Of a DNA stretch of 64,000 nucleotides, positions 1 to 11,163 are shown piece after piece. The stretch covers positions 558,001 through 622,000 of the forward strand of contig SKCR01007816.1 of NCBI GenBank assembly GCA_019454045.1. Reading direction: 5' to 3'. The DNA comes from Zanthoxylum bungeanum (taxonomy: Eukaryota; Streptophyta; Magnoliopsida; Sapindales; Rutaceae). A program made the translations under genes and the position numbers. Below the pieces are notes generated by a model, which did not search any database, had not been told where the DNA came from, and saw only the letters and a program-made list of their open reading frames with translations. How positions within the stretch are numbered: position 1 is the stretch's first letter; each line of letters opens with the position of its first letter.

Positions 1-705
1 AATGAAATTAGATTTCAAAGCGGAATTAAAATTGGATTTTAATTCGGGTGAACAAATTAATTTATGATTAATTCGCAAGCGACTTTCGTAATAATTTTGC
101 GAGGCATTATTATTTAATTAAATTGGATTTAATTACGTCGTGACGGAAAATTCGTTTAATCGAATTAAACGAACCCGAAACCGAAGTGTGTTGAGCAAGC
201 CCACTTGATTTTGAATTTAAAGTGGGGCCCACCAACTTACATCAACATGTTTGACATTTGATGGAATTTGGTAATAGTTGAGTGAAAGCATGGATTGCTT
301 ATTTAACACTGAAACTATAACCAACGCACTTTGTTTTTTTTTTTTAGAAAATGATATTCCAACATTGAGGTTGACTTTGGTAACTGATTTTAGAAATCAA
401 AACATCAAAAATAACAAAAACACAACTTCTCTCCTTCATTCCTCTCCTTGGCCGATTCTTTGCTTCTCTTGGAGGGAAATTTTTCTTTCAAAAGATTCAA
501 GCTTGCTAGCACATTTAGAGTCAAAAGAAGGTGATAGAGAAACTCACCCATGAGTTTGGAACAACATACAAAGCTTGGAGCTTCCACACATCCATGGAAA
601 GTTTTGAATCTCATCCGATCAAAGTAAGTTTTTCTGCAACTCTCTTTGATTTATTCACACACAAATCATCTTAGAGGTTCTTGGCATGTTCTAGGAACAC
701 TAACA
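1..705 (+). mobile_element. Cop-A LTR, 3' part only
   Basis: This stretch matches the 3' third of the LTR at 54172-56156, starting at about 55490, with many small differences. It ends TCTAGGAACACTAACA and is followed at once by a tRNA-Met-type primer binding site, as at the end of a 5' LTR. The window edge cuts off the LTR start. Orientation is plus. It is one of three Cop-A LTR copies here; the others are at 47468-49349 (minus, solo) and 54172-56156. Confidence 0.85.
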
Positions 706-706
706 A

Positions 707-718
707 TGGTATCAGAGC
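707..718 (+). other. Primer binding site of Cop-A, initiator tRNA-Met type
   Basis: TGGTATCAGAGC, one base after the LTR end. This is the usual plant copia primer site, complementary to the 3' end of initiator tRNA-Met. Confidence 0.85.
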
Positions 719-2180
719 GAGATCTAAGCTTGATTTGAACCTAGAGTTTATATACTTTAATTTGGGGTTCTTATGTTTGGAGCATGATTTCTTCAAATTT
801 GTTGTTTGGTTGAGCTTGGATGATGACGAATTAGATTTATGCATCTTAGGAATTGAGAAAATGAATTGGATAATTTTTCCCTAATTTCCGTAAGCTTGGC
901 CGAAACTACCCTAGCATGTATCATGGTGATTTTTTTTGAAAATTAGACAATTGGATGTGTTGTTGGCATGAAATGTATGATAGATGTTGATTTAAATGGA
1001 TTGAAATCAAATTGTGTGATAATTTCTTGTCAAAAACCGTGAGCATGATAAACATGTATAGATTGATTTTGCTTCAATTGTGTTGGACATGAATTGAATA
1101 TATTAAAGCATGATTAATTAGTTTAATTGGTGTTTTGGAAATATTAGTTTAACTAATTAATTATGGCTATTACACTTTAATTAAAATTAATGTAATATTT
1201 GGAATGTTATATTAATTAAAATTAGTCTTTAAATTGGATTGGGCTAATATTGTTGTATTTGGGCTTAATGGGCTTGGTTGGGCCAAGCTTGGTTTAGGAC
1301 AATTGGATTGGATCCAAATTGGGCCTAAAACTATTCCATAAAGTCCAAATATAATATTTGGGCCTTTTAATATTTAATTGGGACTAATGGACCAAAATTG
1401 ATTTTATGGCAAATGGTGATTCCTAAATTGGGCTTGGCATCTTGGGTTTGACCCATATTGGCCAAAGCTCATGCCTTATGAATTAATTAAAAGCCTATTG
1501 GAGTTTAATTAGAATAATATTGGATACTAATTGGGCCTTTGAGACCCATTAAGATTGGATTTGGAATCCAAGTCTAAAAGGCACTATTAAAAATGTAATT
1601 ATTTAATTTGGAATTAAATATGAATTAGTATTGGATACAATTTAAATTGGATTTAAAATTGAAGTTCGAAATAATTCAAGAATACGTACTTTGAGTATTT
1701 ATTCTTAAACGAGTTGGACTCGTGCAAATCAAATCGTTGTTTGAACACTGGATGGTCATTAATTCAAAGATTAATTAATTGGATTAGATTGATTGAATAA
1801 CATGCTTTGTGTGAATACTTGGATGTATTGTATGAATAATTTATATCAGATGGATATTAGAAGGGTGAGGGTAATTTTGGAAATTGTTGTAATAAATTTA
1901 GAATTTATTTAAATTGGACCTGCCTGTCCAGCCTATTATCTATATTCTTTTTGTATTTCTCTTCTCACCAATTCCCCTCAATGTAAATGAGGTTTCTATT
2001 AGTGTTATGTAATTGGGTAGAAGTAAGAATAGTGCTAGCGAGAGAGAGGAAAGTGAGAGATTTGTTCTAGGAATAAATTTGTTATATATCCATCCGCATA
2101 TCATTATTAATTATTTCGCGCCTTATTATGCTTTTAGAATGCATGTTTAAGGGTGTATGATGAGACCTAATCAAAGATAA
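719..2180 (+). mobile_element. Cop-A untranslated leader, truncated
   Basis: Non-coding stretch that aligns along its length with 56170-57582, including the GGGCTTAATGGGCTTGG-type stretch near 1260. The similarity stops abruptly in both copies at the same base, after GATAATAAATTG. Here the next sequence is gypsy RNase H (2181 on). In the other copy it is an unrelated AT-rich stretch. No ORF of interest is present. Confidence 0.75.
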
Positions 2181-2443
2181 TAAATTGATATCCATCCTCA
2201 CAAATGAATTACACTACCACAGAAAAAGAAATACTTGCTGTAATATTTGCATTGGACAAATTTCGATCATATTTAATTGATTCATCAACCGTTATTTATT
2301 CTGATCATGCTGCTGTTAGATATTTGATGTCTAAACAGAATGCAAAGCCAAGATTACTACTGTGGATTTTGTTGTTGCAAGAATTCAATCTCACAATCAA
2401 GGACAAGAAAGAAGCAAAGAATGTAGTTGCAGATCATTTATAA
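2181..2443 (+). pseudogene. Ath-1 RNase H domain (Ty3/gypsy pol fragment)
   Basis: The translation starting NYTTTEKEILAVIFALDKF is the classic gypsy RT-linked RNase H start, followed by YSDHAAVRYLMS and ending VVADHL. In a complete element this domain degrades the RNA of the RNA/DNA hybrid during reverse transcription. Protease and reverse transcriptase, which should lie upstream, are missing: the fragment abuts the Cop-A leader at 2180. The frame runs cleanly for 79 codons to a TAA. Residue patterns are those of the Athila/Tat group. Confidence in domain identity is high; the exact left edge is inferred from where the Cop-A similarity stops. Confidence 0.88.
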
Positions 2444-2569
2444 AGACTCACAAATGAGTCATCAATTGACACAACTCCTATCAATGACACTTTTCCTGAT
2501 GATTTTTATTTATTTTTTTATTTTAAATGCAATGCCTTGATATACTAATTTTGTCAATTTTCTTGCAAT

Positions 2570-3715
2570 AGGAAAAATACCTCCAGACTGGAGCCATCAG
2601 GACAAGAAGAAATTCTCGTCTGAAGTCAAAAGATTCTTCTGGAATGATCTATCTCTGTTCAAGTACTGCCCTGATCAGATTTTCCGACGATGCATACCAG
2701 ACAATAAGATAAGTAGTGTTATTCAGTTTTGTCATTCAGAAGCATGTGGAGGTCACTTCTCATCTAAAAAAATCGCTGTAAAAATCTTACAGTGTGGATT
2801 TTATTGGCTCACCTTATTTAAAAATACACATATTTTGTGCAAAATTTGTGAAAATTGTCAAAAGTTGGGATCCATTTCTAAAAGAAACATGATGCCTTTA
2901 AATCACACTATTTCATCAAAATATTTTATTGTTGGGGAATAGATTTCATAGGTCCATTTCCACCGACATTTATATTTTTATATATTTTAGCTGTAGTTGA
3001 TTACATCTCAAAATGGGTTGAGTTCGATTCCTTGTTGCAACGATGATCACAAAATTATGATTATATTTTTAAAAGAAAATATTTTAAGTTGATTTGGAAT
3101 CCATCGGGGCATTATAAGTGATGGAGGTAGAAACTTTTATAACAAACCTTTTGAGTCGGTAATGAAAAAGTATGGAATTACACATAAAATTTCTATCTAC
3201 TATCATCATAAGATAAATGGTCAAGTTGAACGAGAAAATTCCTGAAAATCAAACAAATTTTAGAAAAAATAGTTAACCTAAATCGCAAAGATTGGTCTCT
3301 TCAACTGACTGATGCACTTCAGGCATACCGAACAACTTTCAAAACCTCTTTGGGAATATCTCTCTATCTTCTAGTTTATGGTGTGGCTTCTAGGATAATT
3401 CATATGAGAATGCCAAAAATTCTTAAAGCTAAAACTAAAGGCTTTTATGATAGTCAAATTTCACGAAAATCATTTGAAATTGGTCAAAACAATTTGCTTT
3501 ATAATTTTCGTCTTCATTTATTTCTTAGAAAATTGAAATCCAAATGGAGTGGCCCATTTATTTTGAAGCACATTTACCCATATGGAGCTATTGACATTGA
3601 GAATCTTAGGGATGGTGATGTATTTAAAGTAAATAGACAACGTCTGAAATTATTTTTTGAGTGTTCAAATTTTCAAGAATCTATTTTCCTTTCAAAGTCA
3701 GTGTACTGTGATTGA
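2570..3715 (+). pseudogene. Ath-1 integrase (Athila-type), frame-shifted
   Basis: Reading across several frame breaks gives an H2C2 zinc-binding region (FCHSEACGGHFS near 2735, CKICENC near 2843). Next comes the catalytic core: GIDFIGPF near 2937, the second aspartate in IISDGGRNF near 3110, and a glutamate after GQVE near 3225. The last 121 codons (3350-3712) form one open frame ending in PYGAIDIENL and FKVNRQRLK, the C-terminal signature of Athila/Tat integrases. Integrase inserts the cDNA copy into the host genome. Several frame breaks make this copy non-functional. Nothing codes in 2444-2569, the linker. The same C-terminal block is found in Ath-2 at 47250-47460. Confidence 0.88.
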
Positions 3716-3944
3716 TGCATTATAAGCTGTTTTTTGTGTTTGTTTAATTTTCATTTTTTTCTTGTATTTTGCAATATTGTTTTGTCAGAATCTTGCATCC
3801 TAGTTGAATAGTGGATAACCGTACTCCGTGACTCTAACTCGGTTCTTTCAGTTTCATAAAATTATTGATACCCTATAATTAAGGCATATAAGAAACTCTT
3901 GCAAAACCCCACAATCATTTTCCTTCTCTCTCCCAAAATATCTG
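3716..3944 (+). other. Spacer between integrase and post-integrase ORF
   Basis: T-rich spacer with no ORF. The corresponding spacer in Ath-2 (49355-49562) ends in a TTTTTATAG-like splice-acceptor motif. This may mean the downstream ORFs are expressed from a spliced RNA, as proposed for env-like genes of Athila; that is inference. Confidence 0.4.
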
Positions 3945-4440
3945 ATGAAAATTTACAAAGCACTCACTGAAAGAATGAGGCTTCTTATGATCAATGGTAT
4001 TCCTAGTGATATTCATTGGGTAATTGAAGCAATGGTTCACTTGGAATGTGAGTTATCTGACTCTTTCATTTCTTATATGCTTAGTTTAGGGAAAAACACT
4101 TATGCTAAGAAATTAAGAGCTAAATAATTAGGTGTTTGTTATAAATTTACACACTGGACGTGCAACATTCGTTGTCGTTCTTTAGGAATGGTGTCTGAAA
4201 ATCGCGAAGATAAAATTCAATCATTGGAGATGGCTTGAGTAAGGAATCTTTAGATGATATATCATAGACTATTGAGACACATCTTAGTGGACATGTTCAT
4301 CGAGTGATTCGTAATTTACATACACAATTTCAAAAAGAAAGACAACAATACAGTCTCTGGAATTTGAATTTAAAAGACTTTATTTGCCAATTTGTAAAAA
4401 AGTTAGATGGGAAGCACATCCCTGACCAATAGAGGGCGTT
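3945..4440 (+). pseudogene. Ath-1 post-integrase ORF, conserved with Ath-2, function unknown
   Basis: Starts MKIYKALTERMRLLMINGIP and stays open for 60 codons. It then continues with stops through a segment recognisable as LGVCYKF...CNIRCRSLGM. The same start and the same order of blocks occur in Ath-2 at 49569-50060. There the cysteine cluster is better kept (CYKCARMTCNTCC) and is followed by KIKFIRDFISKRSLDDISL. I do not recognise the family. The C-x2-C-x4-C-x2-C spacing suggests a metal-binding knuckle, but that is inference. Its position, after integrase and before the LOG segment, is where Athila elements carry env-like or other extra genes. Confidence 0.6.
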
Positions 4441-4609
4441 CAAGTCGTTACTGGACATAATACCAGAGGAAGATGTGAGTCAAAATCACAACTACCAGTA
4501 TATATTATTTCAATTTCTTTCTTTGATTTCATTTTCTTTAAATTACGGCTTTGATTTACTTTAATTTACTATTTTGATTTCCTTTACTTTAATTTTACCG
4601 ACAGTATCA

Positions 4610-4859
4610 CAGTTGCGACATGGGTAAATTTAAATATTTTACAAAAACCCATTGGACTACTTAATATATATCATTTTTCGATTTGCTTTTAGTATTTCTG
4701 GAGGATGTTAAAAGTCTTGGGTTCATTTCATAACCGGCAAAAGACTTTGTTCTTATTGAATGAAAAACTGCTGAATTAATCGACCAACTGTTAGCCTATG
4801 AATCGAAAATAGACCCAATTCTTTCCAAATCGGACTAGTCAGATAAAGATCGTGGAAAA
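4610..4859 (+). pseudogene. Ath-1 remnant of a LOG-like cytokinin-activating enzyme, C-terminal part
   Basis: Pieces of a LOG-family C-terminus are readable across frame breaks: QKPIGLLNI near 4640, EDVKSLGFIS near 4700, then KIDPILSK and SDKDRGK before 4857. They line up block for block with the much fuller Ath-2 copy at 50330-50930 (QKPIGPYNADGFYDFLY, NGFVSKPVKE, QIDPIISK, SDNDRGK). LOG enzymes release active cytokinin bases from nucleotide precursors. The N-terminal and catalytic part is missing here. A Cop-B solo LTR interrupts the sequence at 4860. The call rests mainly on alignment to the Ath-2 copy. Confidence 0.65.
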
Positions 4860-6968
4860 TGTTGGGATATATGCCCCAGAGCTTCATGTAATGTAAACGA
4901 AATTATATTTTATGAAATAAAAAAGATGCATTATTCATTTATCAAAGTGTTTGTTTATTATCTCATATTGTAAATTATTTTGTTTATCCTAGATTACTAA
5001 TGTGCCTCCAGACTTAGTGTTTGAGTGTCATACACAAGAGTATTTAAGTATGAAGTTAGTAATCTAAAATAGTCCATATAGAGCAAACAATGCAAGTACT
5101 TTGTTTTCGGTTTATCTATAGTTACGGTCCATTATATAATTGTATGGCGACCTTGATCCGAAATCGTCTATGTGGAGACATGAGAATAAAGACACCTTAT
5201 ATGATGTGATCATATAGGACTGGACCCAGATAGAAATGATTTTCTTATAATATCCGTTAAATAAAGAAATTCATTTCAATCTACTAGATGGTCATATATG
5301 GATTGATCTGAATCCTGAGTGTACTACGAACTCCTGCATGGCAGACTATGTCCTTTGATTTACAAAGGTGAGGTTGGTGTAGCAATCCCGACCAATAGCT
5401 ACATACTTTGGGGACATGGTTTGGTGTGTAGCTGGGGACATTTTACATAGATAGGGAATTCACTCATTCTTGCGAGAAGTAGATGAGTATCTTCCTTAAG
5501 CGTTGATTCGGTACTTGAGCGGTTAGAGTGCTCAAGTCATTCTATTATGAATAGAAAGATTAACATTCATAATGGTACTTAAGGTAAAAATAATTAGAGG
5601 GGGTATAATGGACATTGTGACCTAACTCTAATTATGAGATACTTGTGAAGGGCCAATCTGTATGTAATGACTATATTGATGGACACTGACGTGGTTCAGC
5701 TTAAATTATCTATTTACGGCAACGAGAGTGCAGCTTCGGGTTCTTAGTGGAATAATCCGAAGTTAATAATTCAGAATATGTATTTAAGTGTTTAATTAAT
5801 ATTTCGGGATTATTGGAGCTTGGAACCGTATGCTCATTTGGTCCCTGTACTAGCTCGATATACTGTAGCAGATTTAATATAATTGGATAGTCCAATTATA
5901 TACTTACATATGTATAATATATATTATTAATATGATTAATAATATTATTTTGTCACACTTGAAACTATATATTAATTTTAATATATGGTTTTTATAATTA
6001 TATGATAATTGTTAATTACATGTTATTAAGTTATATTATATATAATTTAATAAAGAGTTTAATTTTGAATTTCTAAAAATAGGTTTTTGGAAACCTTTGG
6101 TTGGTTTTGGAAGTTGTACCTTTTTTAAAATGTAATAACACTTTTAATTTTATAACATCTTTTGACATTAAGTAAAGTTTTGATGTTATAAAATTTTTCC
6201 CAAAAATTCATGGGCTTGTCGAAACTTACCTCTAGGGGAGGGGAAGGGTTTGTTTTATTTTGGAAATATTAAAACCCTAGGTATATAAAGAAAATGACAT
6301 TTTCTTTTGCCTAACCTAATTTTCTCAAACCCTAGTCACCCTCTCTTGTTCTTATAATTCCCTCAAGAGTTGAAGAAAGAAAAAGAAGAACAAGAAAAAC
6401 CAAGAAAAAAACTTGTGTGGCACTTTAATCTCTAAAGAGTTTAGAGATTTGATTGTGAGTATAACCCACACTATATTCTGTTGGTAACGAGATATAGTAC
6501 GAAAGACTATTTGGTGTCAAAAAAAATTAATCATCTTATTCTTCTCAATCCACCACACATCAGTAAGCAATTTTCTACTCATTGTCACATATCACTTTGT
6601 GTAACGGGACTCAATTTGTTTTGTTTTTTAAATCCATAAAAGTGGTAAACTTTAAGGGTTGTTTTGAGAGTGTTGAAGGGTTGTTATTGACTAAAAAATC
6701 AGACCTTAAAACAATGGTTCACCCAAATAGGGGTTGATTTGGACAGTGAGCTAGGCGCATTTCTGGTCCAAAATCATCCAGTTTTGCGCTGCTGTTCGGA
6801 GGCTGTTAGGGGTTGTTCCGGGGCTGAAATTTTGTTAAAAGCAGAAGCAAAATTTCAGTGAAACAGTTGGTCATATTCGGCCAAGTGAAAGGAAAGGTAG
6901 AAAAAATTTTCAAGTCCGATCCCGAGTGCCTAAGGTATTTTCGTTATGCTAGGAAATTGGTTCCTACA
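4860..6968 (+). mobile_element. Solo LTR, Cop-B family
   Basis: Starts TGTTGGGATATATGCCC and ends GGTTCCTACA. It matches along its length the LTRs of the full element at 30120-40361 (in reverse) and the split LTR at 8926-18848. Length is 2109 bp. No internal region follows, so it is a solo LTR left by LTR-LTR recombination. Flanks are GAAAA on the left and GTAGC on the right, so no TSD is visible. It sits inside Ath-1, between the LOG remnant and the 3' non-coding region. Confidence 0.88.
6282..6289 (+). promoter_or_regulatory. TATA box of the Cop-B LTR
   Basis: TATATAAA, placed about 700 bp before the LTR end. It is kept in the second solo LTR (18163-18170). A TATAAAA lies at the same relative place in both LTRs of the full element (30807-30813 and 38752-38758, minus strand). 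Confidence 0.55.
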
Positions 6969-7319
6969 GTAGCAAGAATCTTATAGTAGACTTGAATTTT
7001 CATCTGTAACTTTCTTTGGGTTAAATAGTAGCATTGTTGATTCAATTGTATTTTCCACACTAACCACGTGATGTCTTCTCAACTCTATTTCTTCTTATTC
7101 ATACCTTGGGGGCAATGTCTCAGTTTGGCTGGGGGAGGGGACTGGATAGTTTTTGTTTTTGTGTTTTCCTTTTGTAATTTTTTTTTTAATTTTATTTTTG
7201 TGTTATTGTTTTAAAAACAAAATTATGCTATTTTTGTTTTGTTGTTGTATTGAGTGTAAAAAAAATATTTGTGTTGATTTTGTGGGTACAAAAAGTTGAA
7301 ATGTTTTTATTTATTTATT
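6969..7319 (+). mobile_element. Ath-1 3' non-coding region
   Basis: Continues Ath-1 after the solo LTR. The stretch GGGGGCAATGTCTCAGTTTG near 7109, followed by a G-rich run at 7131-7141, matches GGGGACAATGTCTCAATTAG and its G-rich run in Ath-2 near 51049-51077. In both elements it lies just after the LOG segment. No 3' LTR of Ath-1 is seen; the right end is lost where the inverted Ath-3 begins. Confidence 0.6.
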
Positions 7320-8628
7320 TTTTTTTTGTAAAAATTAAAATTACACATAACACATATTGGTTCTTCACCAATTTCAACCTTGAAAACCTCAAAACTAGAA
7401 AATCTTGTAGCGAAACGTTGTAGATATTTGAGACTTCTTTCATATGGAACTAGAATCACATCAATTCGATATCGGAGTAAGAAGTTATAGCCAAAATATG
7501 AAAATTGCACAAAATTGAAATTATTGAAATTGTACACTGTTAGAACGCCCTTTCAGGTCTATGTTGTCCAAAATTCAAATGTAACTTCCATTTTTTCTAG
7601 TTATGCATCCAAAGTATTATTTCACCTACATTATAAATAAAAATCATTAAAAGTGTAAAATAATTACTTTCTCTTTATTAAATGTACACTTTTTAGTGTT
7701 CATCATACCCCCAACCAGCTTATTACTAGTCCCTAGTAATTTAAGCGAAAACTAAAAAGATAAATTCTTATCCAAGTTAGTAATTGTTTTATTTCTTTCT
7801 AAATTATCAAATAAATAAATTCTCTTGTATTCTTTACCATCTTCCATACACACATAAGACAAAGTATCAATCAATTCATTGTGCCCATAATATTCACATG
7901 TCTTATTGAAAAGAAAATAATTTTTTTGTCGTAAAGTTATATCAGAATTCACACCTTTTTGGTAATGACAGTTTATTTATATACAAAAATAGTTTTTTTA
8001 ATAATACATCTTTAACCCTTGTAACGAGCTTTCAGTCAGTGACTTCCAAACCAGCTAGCTTTAAGGCACTGGGTGTTACGACACCCTACAGACTTAATTA
8101 CTCAGATCTTAGATGTCAAAAAGAAGAAGTGTTTGATTTCCTTAAGCTTTCTCTTTAACCTATGTAACGAGCTTTGAGCTAGTGACTCCCAAACCAGTTG
8201 GTCTTAGGACACTAAGTGTTAAAACACCCATATGAACTTAATTGCTTGAGTTAGAGAGGCTAGAAAATCGAATTTATTCACACTTTTTTTGGTGGATTGT
8301 GACATTTCAATTTTTTTTTTCTAATAATTAAATTTTACATGCAACACACATTGGTCTCTTCACCACTTGCGACTTTGAAAAACTCAAAACTAGAAAATCT
8401 TGTAAAGAACAAAGATGTAGATATTTGAGTATTCTTTCATCCGTAACTGGAATCGCCTCAATCCGATATCGAGTAAAATATTATGGCTAAAATATGAATA
8501 TTTCGAAAAGTTGGAATTTCCCAAATTGTACACTATTATAACGCCCTTTCAAGTTTCTGACCTCCAAAATCCAAATGTCACTTCCATTTTTCTAGTTATG
8601 TAACCAAAGTATTATTTAACCCTTTTTA
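7320..8628 (-). mobile_element. Ath-3: internally deleted minus-strand Athila-like element
   Basis: On the minus strand, an LTR part (8628-8322) is followed by about 600 bp of 3' internal sequence. That internal sequence matches Ath-2 at 52100-52430, including a frame starting MNSDITLRQKNYFLF at 7952. Then come a polypurine tract TGGTTGGGGGTA (7717-7706) and a second LTR starting TGATGAACAC at 7705. The two LTR parts appear as about 300-bp direct repeats at 7320-7626 and 8322-8622. All of gag and pol is gone. Outer edges are approximate and no TSD was found. Confidence 0.6.
8014..8252 (-). repeat. Two tandem copies of an about 90-bp Athila 3' repeat
   Basis: GTAACGAGCTTT...CACTGGGTGTT at 8014-8104 is repeated in diverged form at 8162-8252. 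A single related copy lies in Ath-2 near 52100-52195, in the other orientation. Confidence 0.7.
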
Positions 8629-8925
8629 TATAGGTTTCAAAAGATATTGTTCCACCAACCATGATGTTAGCCAATGCCACAAGGTCATCATTACAGTGTC
8701 CACCATTCCCAACTGTCCAAAATCATGTCAATCAAATTAGCTCATTCTTCTTCTACTACACCGGCCTATGATGGCATATGGCGGCCTATGACGGCTCTGC
8801 TCTGCCACTATTATGCCATTGTATAGGCCTATGGCAGCTAGTAGGGCCTACGACCATTGTGGACCATTACTTTCCTTCTGTCATCAATAATCTTCCGGAA
8901 GCACATCTTCCCAAGTATGGCATAC
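8629..8925. other. Unidentified target sequence, part 1
   Basis: This is the sequence into which the Cop-B solo LTR at 8926 inserted. It is less AT-rich than its surroundings and has a short direct repeat of GGCCTATG around 8763-8830. I recognise no gene. It continues at 18854 after the LTR and at 25372 after CACTA-1. Confidence 0.5.
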
Positions 8926-9318
8926 TGTTGGGATATATTCCATAGAGCTTCATCTAATGTAAACAGAATTATATTTTATAAAATAAAAGGATGCATTATT
9001 CATTTATCAAGTGTTTAATATCACATATTGTAAATTATCTTGTTTACCCTTGATTACTCATGTGCCTTCAGACTTAGTATGAGTGTCATACACAAGATGA
9101 TTTAAGTTTGAAGTTATTAATCTAAAATAGTGTATAGAGATCAAACAAAGCGGGTACTTTGTTTGCGGTTTATCTATAGCTGCGGTCCATTCTATAATTG
9201 CATGGAGACCTTGATCCGGGATCGTTATTATATGATGTGATCATATAGAACTGGATCCAGATAGAAATGAGTTTCTTATAATATCTCTTAAATAAAGAAG
9301 TTCATTTCAATCTATGGT
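8926..9318 (+). mobile_element. Solo LTR of Cop-B family, left part
   Basis: Starts TGTTGGGATATATTCC and matches the first 390 bp of the LTR at 4860. It is broken at 9318 by Gyp-M and resumes at 17143. The joined LTR (393 + 1706 bp) has almost the length of the copy at 4860. Flanks are CATAC on the left (8921-8925) and TATAC on the right (18849-18853), a TSD with one mismatch. Confidence 0.88.
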
Positions 9319-11151
9319 TGTAACATCCCTAATCCGGGAGATGCTACTGATAGAGAATAAGCCATATTATCCCTCTGAGCCTCCGACTTTCTAACTATGA
9401 ACAACACTAATATTATTTTCTTAATCAAAATCTTATGTACGGGACCGTTGCCCAAACTCGACAACATGAAATGCAAACTCAATATTAATAACTGTATACC
9501 TAATAACACTTTCTTTTATAATTTTATTGGTAAACATTTTAACTTTTTACAATGACCGATACAATTCCAATGACTTCTCTTTGACTCTGATCGGACTCTC
9601 TCTCTGTTTGACTTGACCTGGTAGACACCATGCCCTAGTGACTTCCATCAGTATCATTCCTCCCGAGCTTGTACACCGAGTAATCCTATAAAATAAAGAA
9701 ACTGGGGGTGGGGGTTAGATCATTTGAACGATCTAAGTGAGTGGATAATTAAAACCAAAAACTGATATGCTTATGAAAACCCTTAGTTCCAAAACTGAAA
9801 CTGTCACCAGTAAACAATCTTTATTTGAAAACTCTTTTCTTATTTGAAAACACAACCTTTCTGTAAAACTATTGTAAAAGCTTTTCGGTGAAACTAAACT
9901 TTCTTTCTAAAACTTTTTTGTAGAACTTTCTTTTTTGAAAACTGTATCTCTGAAAATCTATCACTGAAATCTATCTTTGAAAAACTTGACGCATGTGGGC
10001 GTTACGTATCGCCAACCCCCATATGCCTAACTAAAGCCAGTAGTGCAAATCCATGATATTAGGACATTACATATCGCCGTCCCCCAAATTATGCCACTAC
10101 TTGTCCTTGAAACTAGTGGTCTTGAGGTGTTATGTATTGTCATCCCCAAGCCACTAAACTAGAACCGGAGGTGCATATCTATGCACCCTTCAGGCTCTGA
10201 ATCTAGGATCTAGGGGCATATGTCATCCATAGTCCTGAACTGCGTGTCCACACGATCTATGAGTCTGTCAATTCCATATCTGTGTCAAGTTACATACTGA
10301 GGTGGGTTTTTCCCCCATGCCTCGAAAACATATAATTCATGATTTGAAAACATCTCTTTCTAAAACATCATCAAACGTAAAATAACTGAAATCAGACTTT
10401 GGCTAACGCCATATATGCTTTTAAATGTAAGTCTTACATTAAAACATTTAAAAGAAAAGCAAATCGAGAAAAAATGGTCCACTCACAGATTTGGAATCTG
10501 GCCAGCATTACTTACTTGCTGAAGAAAACTCTGATTCCTGCGATGATCTTGAGTCACATTCTTCCTTCACAACTAGAGCCTCCAAGCTCCCTTTTTATCT
10601 TCATAGGCTTGATTTGGGTTGGATTCTTTATATTTTCTTTCCAATTTTCTTGCAAATCTCTCTCTCTTTCTCTTTCTTTTTCTTCTTCTTCATTTCTCCT
10701 CTCTCTCTCTTCATATTTTCTTCAATCTTTTCCCTAATTTTGGTAAATGTTGAATAATACCCCATTTTTATACTAGGGGTTATTTGAAATTGATAAAATT
10801 AGAATTTACTAGAATGACCCTCAAGTACTATTCATCCAAAATTTTAATCTATATTTTCAACCCATTTCTGGTTCTAATTTGGAAAACTATTCAATGCGGA
10901 ATTTGTGGGTGTCGATCTCAGATTTCCGACTATATAAAATTCATAAGAAACAGAGTTCATATGAGAATGTTATGGTCCAAATACCATGGGCTGGCCGGAA
11001 TAGAACATTGTACAATTTCGTATCAGAATTTCAAGAAATATACCGATTGTCCCCAAAGTCATTTCATGAGTGTATACGTGTCCATACATAATTTATGTTA
11101 TGTGACACTCATCTCACAACGTAGCATAAATCGAGATTACTGATCGTTACA
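9319..11151 (-). repeat. Gyp-M 3' LTR
   Basis: Pairs with 15277-17137. Shared blocks include GTAACATCCC at the edge, the ACGCATG...GTTACGTATCGCC stretch (near 9989 and 15946) and the closing GATTACTGATCGTTACA. The two LTRs differ at many positions, so the insertion is not recent. Confidence 0.88.
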
Positions 11152-11163
11152 AATTCTCCCCCT
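11152..11163 (-). other. Gyp-M polypurine tract
   Basis: On the minus strand AAGGGGGAGAATT lies directly before the 3' LTR start TGTAACG, the place for plus-strand DNA priming. Confidence 0.7.

Noticed and set aside
10399..10757. Two overlapping plus-strand ORFs rich in Ser/Leu/Phe, looking like membrane proteins
   Set aside because: They lie inside the Gyp-M 3' LTR, where a pyrimidine-rich (CT)n stretch gives artificial hydrophobic codons. The paired LTR at 16359 has a different, shorter reading.
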